Source: Actinomadura livida
GTDB taxonomy: Bacteria; Actinomycetota; Actinomycetes; Streptosporangiales; Streptosporangiaceae
Length of the DNA: 53,734 bases
Direction: 5' to 3'
Assembly (NCBI RefSeq): GCF_014648675.1
Contig: NZ_BMRO01000022.1
Coordinates: forward strand, 36,963 to 90,696
Part shown: piece by piece, positions 16,554 through 24,260 of the stretch
Layout: every line of letters begins with the position of its first letter
Position numbering within the stretch: the stretch's first letter is position 1
Notes under the pieces: model-generated
Seen by the model: the letters and a program-made list of their open reading frames with translations, nothing else
What the model was told of the DNA's origin: nothing
Database searches by the model: none
Made by a program: the position numbers and the translations under genes

Positions 16554-17657
16554 GTGCCGACGTCACAGAGTGCCGACACCCCCGGGGCCGAAGCCCCGCG
16601 GGCCGACACCGGAGCCGTGCCGCCGCGGCTGCTGAAGCGCTGGGAGGTCGGCGCGCCGGCGGGCACGGGCCAGGTGGCCGCCGGGCCCGGCCGCCGGTGC
16701 TGGCGCGTCGACACGGCGGACGGCGCGTTCTTCCTCAGGGAGTACACCGAGCCCGACCGGCGCCGCATGCGGTTCCAGCACGCCGTGACCACCGCGCTCG
16801 ACGAGGCCGGCCTTCCGGTGCTCGCTCCGGTACCGGCGCGCGGCGGGCGGACGCTGGTCACCGCCGGCGGGCGCGGCTACGTCCTGTACCCGTGGGTGGG
16901 CGGCCGCGGGCGCGGCGGGCTGGAGCTGACGTTCGGCCAGTGCGAGGCCGTCGGTGAGCTGCTCGGGAGGCTGCACGCGGCGCTCGACGGGCTGACGCCG
17001 CCGGTCCAGCAGAGCCTGCTGGTGCCGACGCCGCGCGCCGCGGACGCGGCCGCAGCCGTCGACGCCATGCTCGGCGACGTCCCCGGCGACGGCGGGACCG
17101 ACTTCGACGCGCTGACGGCCCGCCGGCTGCGGGAGCGGCGGGAGCTGCTCACCGAGTTCGCCGGCCACCAGCCGCCCGAGATCGAGGTGACGACGGTCGG
17201 GCACCTGCACGGCTCGTTCGACTCCGCGCACCTGCGGTACGGCGGGTCGGGCAACGTCACCGCCGTCCTCGGCTGGGACGGGCTGACGACCGGCCCGGTC
17301 GCCGGTGAGGTCGTGCGGGCGGCGGCGCGGCTGTTCGCGTGCGGGGACGAGCGCGGGCTCGACCTCGACCGCGTCCAGGCGTTCGTGCGGGGGCACCGCT
17401 CGGCGTTCCCGCTGGACGCCGGGCAGATCCAGTCGGCCGTGCACCGCGAATGGTGGGAGCGGCTCTGCGACGTCGCGCCGCTGCGCCACCGGTACCTGGG
17501 CGAGGACGGTGCCGGCGAGGACGAAGCGGGCGAGCGTGGTTCCGCCGCCTTGGTGACCTGGTGGTCGGCGCAGCTGGACCGCACCCTGGACGCGTTCGCG
17601 GCGCCCTACACCGACGTGTACGCCGACACGCCGGGCGACAGCCCCGCCTTCGGCTGA
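16554..17657 (+). CDS. APH-fold phosphotransferase-like protein, probable pseudokinase
   Basis: The 367-aa protein has the aminoglycoside phosphotransferase/homoserine kinase II layout: an N-lobe with a strand pair ending FFLREYTEP, hinge YVLYPWVGG, helix GELLGRLHAAL and a C-lobe catalytic region. Three key positions are changed. The ATP lysine is Arg62 (FLREY), the catalytic loop HGD is HGS (His219-Gly220-Ser221) with the downstream Asn replaced (SFDSAH), and the Mg2+ aspartate of the IDW/IDF motif is Gly240 (VLGWDG). It is therefore probably inactive as a kinase and may act as a binding or scaffold protein. GTG 16554 lies close to an earlier GTG at 16545. It stands 99 bp before the dehydrogenase gene, possibly cotranscribed. 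Confidence 0.8.
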   Translation: MPTSQSADTPGAEAPRADTGAVPPRLLKRWEVGAPAGTGQVAAGPGRRCWRVDTADGAFFLREYTEPDRRRMRFQHAVTTALDEAGLPVLAPVPARGGRTLVTAGGRGYVLYPWVGGRGRGGLELTFGQCEAVGELLGRLHAALDGLTPPVQQSLLVPTPRAADAAAAVDAMLGDVPGDGGTDFDALTARRLRERRELLTEFAGHQPPEIEVTTVGHLHGSFDSAHLRYGGSGNVTAVLGWDGLTTGPVAGEVVRAAARLFACGDERGLDLDRVQAFVRGHRSAFPLDAGQIQSAVHREWWERLCDVAPLRHRYLGEDGAGEDEAGERGSAALVTWWSAQLDRTLDAFAAPYTDVYADTPGDSPAFG

Positions 17658-17755
17658 TCCCGCAGGGCCTGCCCGCCGCCGGGTAGGAAGGACATCGCCG
17701 TCGCCCCGTGGCGGACGGCGCATACAAGGCAGTTGAAACTCGGAGGAGTGGAAGC

Positions 17756-18631
17756 ATGACAGCGGTCGCGATGCTCGGTACCGGGATCATGGGCGCGGCG
17801 ATGGCCCGCACCCTGCTCAGGGACGGTCATCAGGTCACGGTGTGGAACCGCACCCGGTCACGCGCGGAGCCGCTCGCGGCCAACGGCGCGACCGTGGCCG
17901 GCTCCCCCGCCGAGGCCGTCGCGGACGCCGAGGTGGTCATCACCATCCTGGACGGCGCCGACACGGCCATGTCGGTCATGAAGGAGGCGGCACCGTCGCT
18001 GCGGCGGGGCCAGGTCTGGGCGCAGATGGGCACGGTCGGCGTCGAGTCCGTGCCGTCGCTCGCCGCCTTCGCCGCCGAGCAGGGGCTCATGTTCGTGGAC
18101 GCGCCCGTCCAGGGGACGAAGCAGCCCGCCGAGCAGGGGAAGCTCCTGGTCCTCGCGGCCGGCCCGCAGGACGCCCGGAGCATCCTCGATCCGGTGTTCG
18201 GCAGCGTCGGCGCGAAGACGCTCTGGCTGGCCGAGGACGGCGCGGGCGGCGCGGGCACCCGCCTCAAGCTCGCCGCGGTGAGCTATGCGATCTCGCTGAC
18301 CTCCGTCGTCGCCGAGTCGGTCGCGCTCGCCGAGGGCCTCGGCCTCGACCCCGCGCTGCTCGGCGAGGTCTTCACCGGCGGGCCGCTCGACAACGCCTAC
18401 CTCCAGGCCAAGATGAAGGCCATCCTCGCGGGCGACTTCGAGCCGAGCTTCGCCGTCCGCAACGCGGAGAAGAACACCCGGCTGATCCACGATGCCGCCG
18501 AGGCCGCCGGGATCCGGATGGACGTCAACGACGCCGCGGGCGAGCGGTTCCGCCGCGCCATCGAGCAGGGGCACGGGGACGAGGACATGGCCGCCACCTA
18601 CCGTGCGAGCTTCCCGCCCGGCCGGGGGTGA
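17756..18631 (+). CDS. NAD(P)-dependent beta-hydroxyacid dehydrogenase family protein
   Basis: The 291-aa 6PGDH/3-hydroxyisobutyrate dehydrogenase-like protein has the dinucleotide loop MLGTGIMGAAMA (residues 6-17), WNRTRSRAEPL for NADP phosphate contact, the substrate loop DAPVQGT (usually DAPVSGG) and the catalytic lysine in GTRLKLAAVSYAISL. The Asn normally four residues after that lysine is Val here, so activity or specificity may be altered. Relatives include glyoxylate/succinic-semialdehyde reductases and imine reductases, so the reaction cannot be named. ATG 17756 follows GGAGGAGTGGAAGC, a strong ribosome site. The frame upstream to 17708 has no such site. Confidence 0.88.
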   Translation: MTAVAMLGTGIMGAAMARTLLRDGHQVTVWNRTRSRAEPLAANGATVAGSPAEAVADAEVVITILDGADTAMSVMKEAAPSLRRGQVWAQMGTVGVESVPSLAAFAAEQGLMFVDAPVQGTKQPAEQGKLLVLAAGPQDARSILDPVFGSVGAKTLWLAEDGAGGAGTRLKLAAVSYAISLTSVVAESVALAEGLGLDPALLGEVFTGGPLDNAYLQAKMKAILAGDFEPSFAVRNAEKNTRLIHDAAEAAGIRMDVNDAAGERFRRAIEQGHGDEDMAATYRASFPPGRG

Positions 18632-18635
18632 CGAC

Positions 18636-18651
18636 ACGGGGAGCACCCCGT
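18636..18651 (+). terminator. Short hairpin after the dehydrogenase gene
   Basis: ACGGGG (18636-18641) pairs with CCCCGT (18646-18651) over a 4-nt loop, 5 bp past the stop. The stem is short and lacks a U-tract, so it is a weak candidate. Confidence 0.35.
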
Positions 18652-18710
18652 TGAACTCGGACGAAGAGCCACAAAGACTGGAAAACACGGGAACTGTCTG
18701 GAAGCTCCGG

Positions 18711-18716
18711 TACTGT
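18711..18716 (+). promoter_or_regulatory. -10 hexamer of the helicase-nuclease operon
   Basis: TACTGT ends 7 bp before ATG 18724, which lacks any Shine-Dalgarno sequence, so the operon transcript may be leaderless. A near-duplicate word (AACTGTCTG at 18692, TACTGTCTG at 18711) could mark a regulator site over the promoter. Confidence 0.4.
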
Positions 18717-18723
18717 CTGCCGC

Positions 18724-19578
18724 ATGTTCCGGTCCCCCGGCGTCCCGACCCCCGACGAGCTGGAGACGCGCATCAGCGAGCTGCGCGCCGCCGTCCGGCG
18801 GGCCGTGGCGGCGGGCGACCGCTCGAACGCGAGGGAACTGCGCGCCGAACTGCGCAGGGCGGAACAGGCATGGGACGACGCCGTCCTCGGCGAAGGCGGC
18901 GCGGACGCCGGCGCGGGCGACCGCGCGGACCGGGACCGCGACGGTGGTCCGCGCGGGCTGCTGCCCGTCCGGGAGCAGGTGCACCAGGCGCTGACGCTGC
19001 TCGGCGCTCCGGCCGCGCCCAAGCTGATCGGGTCGGTGTACGCGGCGTTCTTCCCCGGCGGCGTCCCGGCGAGCCGGCTCACCAGCCTGCGCCGCGACGA
19101 GGAGCGCTCGTTCCGCACCGCGCCCTACGCGCGCCCCTACTACCTGTGCGCCGCGCTGACCGCCGATCTGCTCGCTCCGGCGCGCGGGCTGCTCACCGTG
19201 AGCACCTGGCCGCTGGAGCAGCGGATCGTCGGCCCGCTGAGCCCGCGCACCGACTTCCTGACGTCCGCCGTCCGGCTGGCCGAGCACGCGGGCCGGGGGA
19301 CGCCGTCCCCCGGCGCGCAGCGGCTGCTGTGGCGTTTCGCGTCCAACATTCCCGGCGCGGTCACCGGTACGGTCGGTACCGTCGATCCGGCCGTGCTCGC
19401 CGAGGCCGCCCGGGCCGAGCTGGAGGTGCACCGCGAGCCGGACCGGCGGCGGCGCGCGTCCGCCGCCGGGCGCGCGCGGGCGCAGCTCGACGACGCGGAA
19501 CTGCTGTTCGGCAGCCGCCTGCGGGCCCTGCGGGACGCCGGGCGGCGCCCCGCCGGCAATGGAGAGACGGAGCGATGA
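18724..19578 (+). CDS. First gene of helicase-nuclease operon; predicted coiled-coil and winged-helix-like protein
   Basis: I do not recognise this 284-aa protein. Residues 10-52 form a charged helix of coiled-coil type (ELETRISELRAAVRRAVAAG, ARELRAELRRAEQAWDDAV). After an Asp/Gly-rich linker, residues 80-160 (REQVHQALTLLGAPAAPKLIGSVYAAFFPGG, SRLTSLRRDEERSF, PYYLCAALT) look like a winged-helix domain of the DNA-binding or phosphorylation-switch type. The C-terminus is helical and strongly basic. The stop overlaps the next start as ATGA, so it is translationally coupled to the Cas4-like nuclease. A targeting or DNA-binding subunit of the system is a reasonable inference. Confidence 0.75.
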   Translation: MFRSPGVPTPDELETRISELRAAVRRAVAAGDRSNARELRAELRRAEQAWDDAVLGEGGADAGAGDRADRDRDGGPRGLLPVREQVHQALTLLGAPAAPKLIGSVYAAFFPGGVPASRLTSLRRDEERSFRTAPYARPYYLCAALTADLLAPARGLLTVSTWPLEQRIVGPLSPRTDFLTSAVRLAEHAGRGTPSPGAQRLLWRFASNIPGAVTGTVGTVDPAVLAEAARAELEVHREPDRRRRASAAGRARAQLDDAELLFGSRLRALRDAGRRPAGNGETER

Positions 19579-20669
19579 CCGAGACCGCACCCGACCTGGA
19601 CGGGCTGCGCGGCGCCGCCGCCCCGCGCAACCACGACGCCCGGACGATCGCCGCGCTGACGTCCAACCCGGGATGCGCCCGCCGCGGCGTGATGGACGCC
19701 GCCGGGGTCGACAAGGACCTGGTGGCGCGGGAGCTGGGCTTCCCCGCCCCGTTCGGCCAGTCGCAGTTCGCGATCACGCGCGGGAACGCGTTCGAGGCGC
19801 AGGTGAAGGCCGACGGGTGCGCGGAGCTGCTGACGCTGCTGCGCGAGCGGCTCGGCCTGGACGTCCCCGAGGTCGCCTACGACGACCTGGAGGTCGTCGC
19901 GGGCAACGAGGGCCGGGAGCTGCGCCACTCGCGGACGCGGCGGCTGGTCGCCCGCGCGCTGGAGACGGGCGAGGGCACGCTGTTCGACCACCCGCTGCTG
20001 CGGCTGGAGATCGCCGGGCGGTTCGCCTACCTGGAGCCGGACGTCATCGCCTTCCAGCTCGCGGGCCGGCTGCACGTCATCGAGATCAAGTCGTTCGCGG
20101 TCGTGGACGGGCAGGCCGAGCCCGAGCAGGTCGCGGCGGCGGCGCGGCAGTCGGCGGTGTACGTGCTGGCGCTGCGGCGGATGGTGGCCGAGCTGGGCCA
20201 CGACCCCGGGCGGGTGTCGCACGAGGTGTTCCTCGTCTGCCCGGAGAACTTCTCCAACCGCCCGACGGCGACGCCGCTGGACGTGCGGCCGCAGCTCGCC
20301 GTCCTGGAACGGCAGCTCGCGCGCCTCACCCGCATCGACGACATCCTGGCGGAGCTGCCCGGCGACCTGACGTTCGAGCCCGGGGAGCGGCTCGCCGAGT
20401 CGGTCCGCGCGGTCGAGGCCCGGTACGCGCCCGAGTGCATGTCGGGCTGCGAGATGGCGTTCTTCTGCAGGGACGAGGCGCGCGCGTGCGGGTCGACCGG
20501 GGCGCTCGGCCGGTCCGTCCGCGACGACCTCGGCGGCGTCGACACGATCGGTACGGCGCTGGCGCTGGCGGACGGCTCGCTCGCCCCGTCCGACGACCTG
20601 GCGGAGACGGCCGAGCAGCTGCGCACCGCGGCCCGCCTCCGCGCCGAAGCCCTGGAAGGGGTCGCGTGA
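19575..20669 (+). CDS. Cas4/RecB-like PD-(D/E)XK nuclease with Fe-S cysteines
   Basis: The 364-aa protein shows a full nuclease signature: Asp156 (LEPDVIAF), Glu170 and Lys172 (HVIEIKSF) as the PD-(D/E)XK centre, and the RecB-type Q-x3-Y motif at Gln192/Tyr196. Four cysteines fit a Cas4/AddB/Dna2 iron-sulfur cluster: Cys34 in a Cas4-like C-x-RR segment, and Cys288-x3-Cys292-x5-Cys298 near the C-terminus. Cys305 is extra. Such enzymes cut single-stranded DNA, often with 5'-3' polarity, in recombination, CRISPR adaptation or Okazaki processing. No cas1 or cas2 is present, so it is not a CRISPR Cas4. ATG 19575 overlaps the previous stop by 4 bp. A helicase is encoded two genes later. Confidence 0.88.
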   Translation: MTETAPDLDGLRGAAAPRNHDARTIAALTSNPGCARRGVMDAAGVDKDLVARELGFPAPFGQSQFAITRGNAFEAQVKADGCAELLTLLRERLGLDVPEVAYDDLEVVAGNEGRELRHSRTRRLVARALETGEGTLFDHPLLRLEIAGRFAYLEPDVIAFQLAGRLHVIEIKSFAVVDGQAEPEQVAAAARQSAVYVLALRRMVAELGHDPGRVSHEVFLVCPENFSNRPTATPLDVRPQLAVLERQLARLTRIDDILAELPGDLTFEPGERLAESVRAVEARYAPECMSGCEMAFFCRDEARACGSTGALGRSVRDDLGGVDTIGTALALADGSLAPSDDLAETAEQLRTAARLRAEALEGVA

Positions 20670-20699
20670 TGCCTCGATGAGGCGCGCAGGGGGGCCGGC

Positions 20700-22172
20700 A
20701 TGAGCGCGCTGTCCTCGCTCGCGCGGCTGGAGGCCGCGGCCGCGGGTGTCGCGCGGCCGCTCGCGACGGTGCGGCACTGCCATGTGGCGGAGGCGCCGCT
20801 GGTGCTGGTGCCGCTGCGGCTGGCCGGGGAGGCGGCGGCGCCGCTGGCGGTGCTGGCCGGGAGCGCGCCGGACGATCCGGCGCTGCTGGTGGTGCCGCAG
20901 CCGCGCAACCGGGATCTGCGGTTCGCGTTCGCGGCCGACCTCGCCAAGCTGGTGCTGAACCATATCGAGACGAGCCGCGGCGAAGTGGAGGAGCTGCCGC
21001 CCGGCAAGGAGGGCGAGGAGCGGATCCGCTACGGGGACGCGCCGCAGCTGCTGGTGCCGAACCGGGGCGGCGTGGCGTTCCTGCGGATGCTGGGGCGGTC
21101 GACGCGGTTCCGCAGCACGGAGGGCCCGTACGCGGTGGACCCGGCGGTGCCGGTGCTCGGCCGGTGGCTGACGTGGTTCGCCGACCGGTACGACCATCCC
21201 GGCTCGTCGCTGCTGGGCGCCATGACCGAGCTGCTGCGGCTGCACTGGGCGACCGGGCAGAGCTCGCTGGAGGACGGCAACCTCGCCGCGCTGATGGGCT
21301 GGATCGACCCGCCCGACGGGCTCGACGGCCCCGCCGCGGCGGCGCGCGCGGAGGACCCGGTCGCGTGGCCGCCCGCGGGCCCGGCGACCGACCCGACGTT
21401 CGACAACGAGGTCCTCGCCCCGGCGATCGCCGCCTACGACGCTTCGGGCGGCGGCGCGCGCGCCGAGGCGCGGCTGCGGGCCGCGCTCGCCGGTCAGCTC
21501 ACCCCCACGTGGGACCTGATGTGGCGGGCCGTCGAGGTGCTGCGCGGGCTGCCGGAGGGCGCGAGCGTGCCGAAGCGGTGGGAGCGCGACCGGGACGCGT
21601 TCACCTACTACCACCAGACGTTCGGGGAGGCGTACCCGCAGGCGCGCCGCGACTCGCCGGTCCGGGCGGCGCGGCGGCTGCACGACCTCGAACGGGCCCA
21701 GGACGCCTACGACGCGCAGCGGGCGTTCGACGACCCCCTCGTCATGGCCGAGCACCGGCTCGCGGGCCAGGCGTTCGGCGGCGTCGTCACCGAGTGCGAC
21801 CCGGCGCGGCTGGACGAGACGGGCAAGCGGCCCAAGCTCCGCCCGCACCTGCGGGTCGCGACGGCCGACCCGGTGCGCCTGGACGCCGGGACGACCGTGT
21901 GCAGCGCGGCGCGGCCGGCGCTGAAGGGCCGGATCGTGGAGATCGGCGGCGGCGCCGTGCTGCTGGAGCTGACCGGCGGGATGGGCCGCAAGCTCACGCC
22001 CGAGCCGGGCGTCGTCCCCGAGGCCGGCGACCGGGTGTGCTTCACGTCGCTGACGGACGGCTCGTTCGGCATGGCGAAGTTCCCCGACCGGGAGGAGACG
22101 CCGTGGACGCACGGCGGGCCGCCCGAGGAGTACGTGCCGACCCACGAGGACGCCGAAGAGGAATGGTCGTGA
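20700..22172 (+). CDS. Unrecognised 490-aa protein of the helicase-nuclease operon
   Basis: No known domain is recognised with confidence. The N-terminal half is alpha/beta with repeated hydrophobic strands (PLVLVPLRLAGEAAAPLAVLAG, PALLVVPQPRNRDLRFAFAADLAKLVLNHIE). The middle is helical and Arg-rich, with RWERDRDAFTYYHQTFGEAYPQARRDSPVRAA. The last 110 residues form a beta-rich module (PHLRVATADPVRLDAGTTVCSAARPALKGRIVEIGGGAVLLELTGG) that could be an OB or barrel fold like domain 1B of Upf1/Dna2 helicases. It starts 30 bp after the nuclease gene behind GCAGGGGGGCC and overlaps the helicase start. It may be a helicase partner that supplies DNA contacts missing from the short helicase. This is inferred from context. 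Confidence 0.78.
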   Translation: MSALSSLARLEAAAAGVARPLATVRHCHVAEAPLVLVPLRLAGEAAAPLAVLAGSAPDDPALLVVPQPRNRDLRFAFAADLAKLVLNHIETSRGEVEELPPGKEGEERIRYGDAPQLLVPNRGGVAFLRMLGRSTRFRSTEGPYAVDPAVPVLGRWLTWFADRYDHPGSSLLGAMTELLRLHWATGQSSLEDGNLAALMGWIDPPDGLDGPAAAARAEDPVAWPPAGPATDPTFDNEVLAPAIAAYDASGGGARAEARLRAALAGQLTPTWDLMWRAVEVLRGLPEGASVPKRWERDRDAFTYYHQTFGEAYPQARRDSPVRAARRLHDLERAQDAYDAQRAFDDPLVMAEHRLAGQAFGGVVTECDPARLDETGKRPKLRPHLRVATADPVRLDAGTTVCSAARPALKGRIVEIGGGAVLLELTGGMGRKLTPEPGVVPEAGDRVCFTSLTDGSFGMAKFPDREETPWTHGGPPEEYVPTHEDAEEEWS

Positions 22173-23533
22173 CCGAACACGCGGGCCCCCGCCTGGTGCG
22201 GGTGACGGCGGACGATCCGGAGCCCCCCTCCGCAGACCCCGGGGAGGCCGCGGCGCGGGTGGTCGACGCCGTCCTGGCCGATCTCGCCGGCGGGCACCGC
22301 GGCGTGGTCGTGGACTCCCCGCCGGGCGCCGGGAAGTCCACGCTGGTCGTCCGCGCCGCCGCGCACCTGGTCGAGGCGGGCGAGCGGCTCATGATCGTGG
22401 CGCAGACCAACGAGCAGGTCGACGACCTGATCGAACGCATCGCGGGCAACTATCCGGACGTGCCGCTCGGCCGCCTGTCGGCGTCGGGGTACGTGCCGTC
22501 CGAGCGCGTGCTGGCGCACCCGGCGGTGCGGGTCGCGCAGAAGGCCGACGACCTCGCCGAGCACCCCGTCGTGATCGCGACCGCGGCGAAATGGGCGACG
22601 CTCTCGGACGGGTCGTGGCCGTGGGCGATCGTGGACGAGGCGTACCAGATGCGCTCCGACATGCTGCTGCGCATCGCCGGCCGGTTCGAGCGGGCGCTCT
22701 TCGTGGGCGACCCCGGCCAGCTCGACCCGTTCTCCACCGTCGAGGTGGAGCGCTGGGCGGGCCTCGCGTGGGATCCGATGCGCAGCGCCGTGTCGGTCCT
22801 GCTGGCGCACAACCCGGACCTGCCCGTCCACCGGCTTCCGGTGTCGTGGCGGCTGCCCGCGTCGGCCGCCCCGGTGGTGTCGGAGGCGTTCTACCCCTTC
22901 ACCGGGTTCCGCGCCGGGACGGAGCCGGGCGACCGGCGGCTGGAGTTCGGCACCCGCGGCATGGGCACCACCTACGACCGGGCCCTCGAAGAGGCCGCGG
23001 CGACCGGGTGGAGCCTCTACGAGCTGCCCGCCCGGCACACGCTGCGCACCGACGCCGAGGCCGTCCGCGCGACGGCGGCGCTGGCCGTCCGGGCGCTCCA
23101 GCGCGGGCCCGTCGCCCACTCCGAACACGGCTCGCACCCCGCCGGCGCGGGCAGGATCGCGATCGGCGCGGCCCACCGGGACCAGGTCGCCGCGATCCGC
23201 GCCGCCCTCGGCCCGCACGGCGACGGCATCACGGTCGACACCGCCAACCGGCTCCAGGGCCGCGAGTACGACATGACCATCGTCCTGCATCCGCTTTCGG
23301 GGCGCCGCGACGCCACCGCGTTCCACCTGGAGTCGGGGCGCCTCTGCGTCCTGACGTCCAGGCACAGGCACGCGTGCGTCGTCGTGGCGCGGGCGGGGAT
23401 CCCCGAACTGCTAGACGCGCACCCCTCGGCCGAACCGGTCCATCTCGGCGTCCCGGTCAAGTTCCCGGACGGCTGGGAGGCCAACCAGTCCGTCCTCGCC
23501 CACCTGGCCCGCCACCGCGTCCCGGCGGGCTGA
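22163..23533 (+). CDS. SF1B helicase, Dna2/Upf1-like, compact
   Basis: The 456-aa protein carries a full set of SF1 motifs: Walker A PPGAGKST (53-60), motif Ia VAQTNEQVDDLIERI (79-93), Walker B VDEAYQM (157-163), motif III VGDPGQLDP (181-189), motif IV VSWRLP (227-232), motif V DTANRLQGREYDMTIV (359-374) and motif VI LTSRHRHACVVV (397-408). The LQGREYD and SRHR pattern is Upf1/Dna2-type (5'-3'), not UvrD-type. It is shorter than typical family members, with few insertions between RecA folds. ATG 22163 overlaps the previous gene by 10 bp. GTG 22169 would give the common 4-bp GTGA overlap. It is the motor of the operon that includes a Cas4-like nuclease. Confidence 0.9.
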   Translation: MVVTEHAGPRLVRVTADDPEPPSADPGEAAARVVDAVLADLAGGHRGVVVDSPPGAGKSTLVVRAAAHLVEAGERLMIVAQTNEQVDDLIERIAGNYPDVPLGRLSASGYVPSERVLAHPAVRVAQKADDLAEHPVVIATAAKWATLSDGSWPWAIVDEAYQMRSDMLLRIAGRFERALFVGDPGQLDPFSTVEVERWAGLAWDPMRSAVSVLLAHNPDLPVHRLPVSWRLPASAAPVVSEAFYPFTGFRAGTEPGDRRLEFGTRGMGTTYDRALEEAAATGWSLYELPARHTLRTDAEAVRATAALAVRALQRGPVAHSEHGSHPAGAGRIAIGAAHRDQVAAIRAALGPHGDGITVDTANRLQGREYDMTIVLHPLSGRRDATAFHLESGRLCVLTSRHRHACVVVARAGIPELLDAHPSAEPVHLGVPVKFPDGWEANQSVLAHLARHRVPAG

Positions 23534-23637
23534 CGGGCAAGAAGGATCTTCGTTGCGGCGGAGATCGCACGGCCGGGTACGACGGAGGCCACCGGACGGA
23601 TACTGTGAGAGCCGGTGCCTCAGCGATAGGGAGGGAC

Positions 23638-24153
23638 ATGGAGGACATCGGCTTCATGTGCGCTCGCTGCGGCGGCGAGGTGCACGACGTCACGCACAAC
23701 CGCGAGGGTTCGCTCGACGGCGTGGGCTACCGCCACAACCGGCGGGTGGAGCCGTGGGACCACGAGCTGGAACTCGCCGTCGGCGAACCCGCCCCGCGGG
23801 ACCCGGGCTGCGACTTCTGCGGCGCGGACGGGCCGAGCTGGCTCTACTACCCCACGCTCGACCCCGAGGACACCGACATGTTCGAGGTCGAGCTCGACAC
23901 CACGCACCTGTCGGACGACGACACCGCCGTGGCCGTCCTCAACATGCTCTACCCGTGGTACGCCTGCGACACGTGCTCCGTCCTCGTCGCCGACCGCAAC
24001 ATCGACGTCCTCATCGACCGGGCCCTCGACCGCACCCCCGTCCCCGAGGGCGGTCCCGTCGACGAGGAGACCGTCCGCGCGCGCCTCATGGGCTCCCTGT
24101 CGGTGTTCTTCACCACCCGTCCCGGCCGCCCGCAGCCGTCGCGGGCCGTATAG
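23638..24153 (+). CDS. Zinc-ribbon-like protein, 171 aa
   Basis: Six cysteines lie in three CxxC-type knuckles: MCARCGGEV (residues 7-15), GCDFCGADG (about 60) and YACDTCSVLV (about 115). This suggests one or two structural zinc sites. The rest is acidic and soluble with no membrane segment, and ends in a disordered Arg/Pro tail. The ATG follows GGGAGGGAC. It lies 104 bp after the helicase gene on the same strand, with no clear terminator between them, so it may be a fifth member of that operon or an independent gene. I do not recognise the family. Roles such as nucleic-acid or protein binding are possible. Confidence 0.75.
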   Translation: MEDIGFMCARCGGEVHDVTHNREGSLDGVGYRHNRRVEPWDHELELAVGEPAPRDPGCDFCGADGPSWLYYPTLDPEDTDMFEVELDTTHLSDDDTAVAVLNMLYPWYACDTCSVLVADRNIDVLIDRALDRTPVPEGGPVDEETVRARLMGSLSVFFTTRPGRPQPSRAV

Positions 24154-24260
24154 TTCTCCCTCCACTGCTTCACGCGGGGGTGGCACGGGGGGATGTCGGG
24201 GCGGTTCATTAGGATCGTGCCGTTTGTTCGGGGCGCGGGTTTTGCACGGGGGGAACGCAA

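Noticed and set aside
19140..22145. A 1001-aa open frame on the minus strand across the nuclease and unknown genes
   Set aside because: It is antisense to two genes with clear motifs and overlaps, and its translation is low-complexity Arg/Gly/Pro. Long antisense frames are expected at this GC content.
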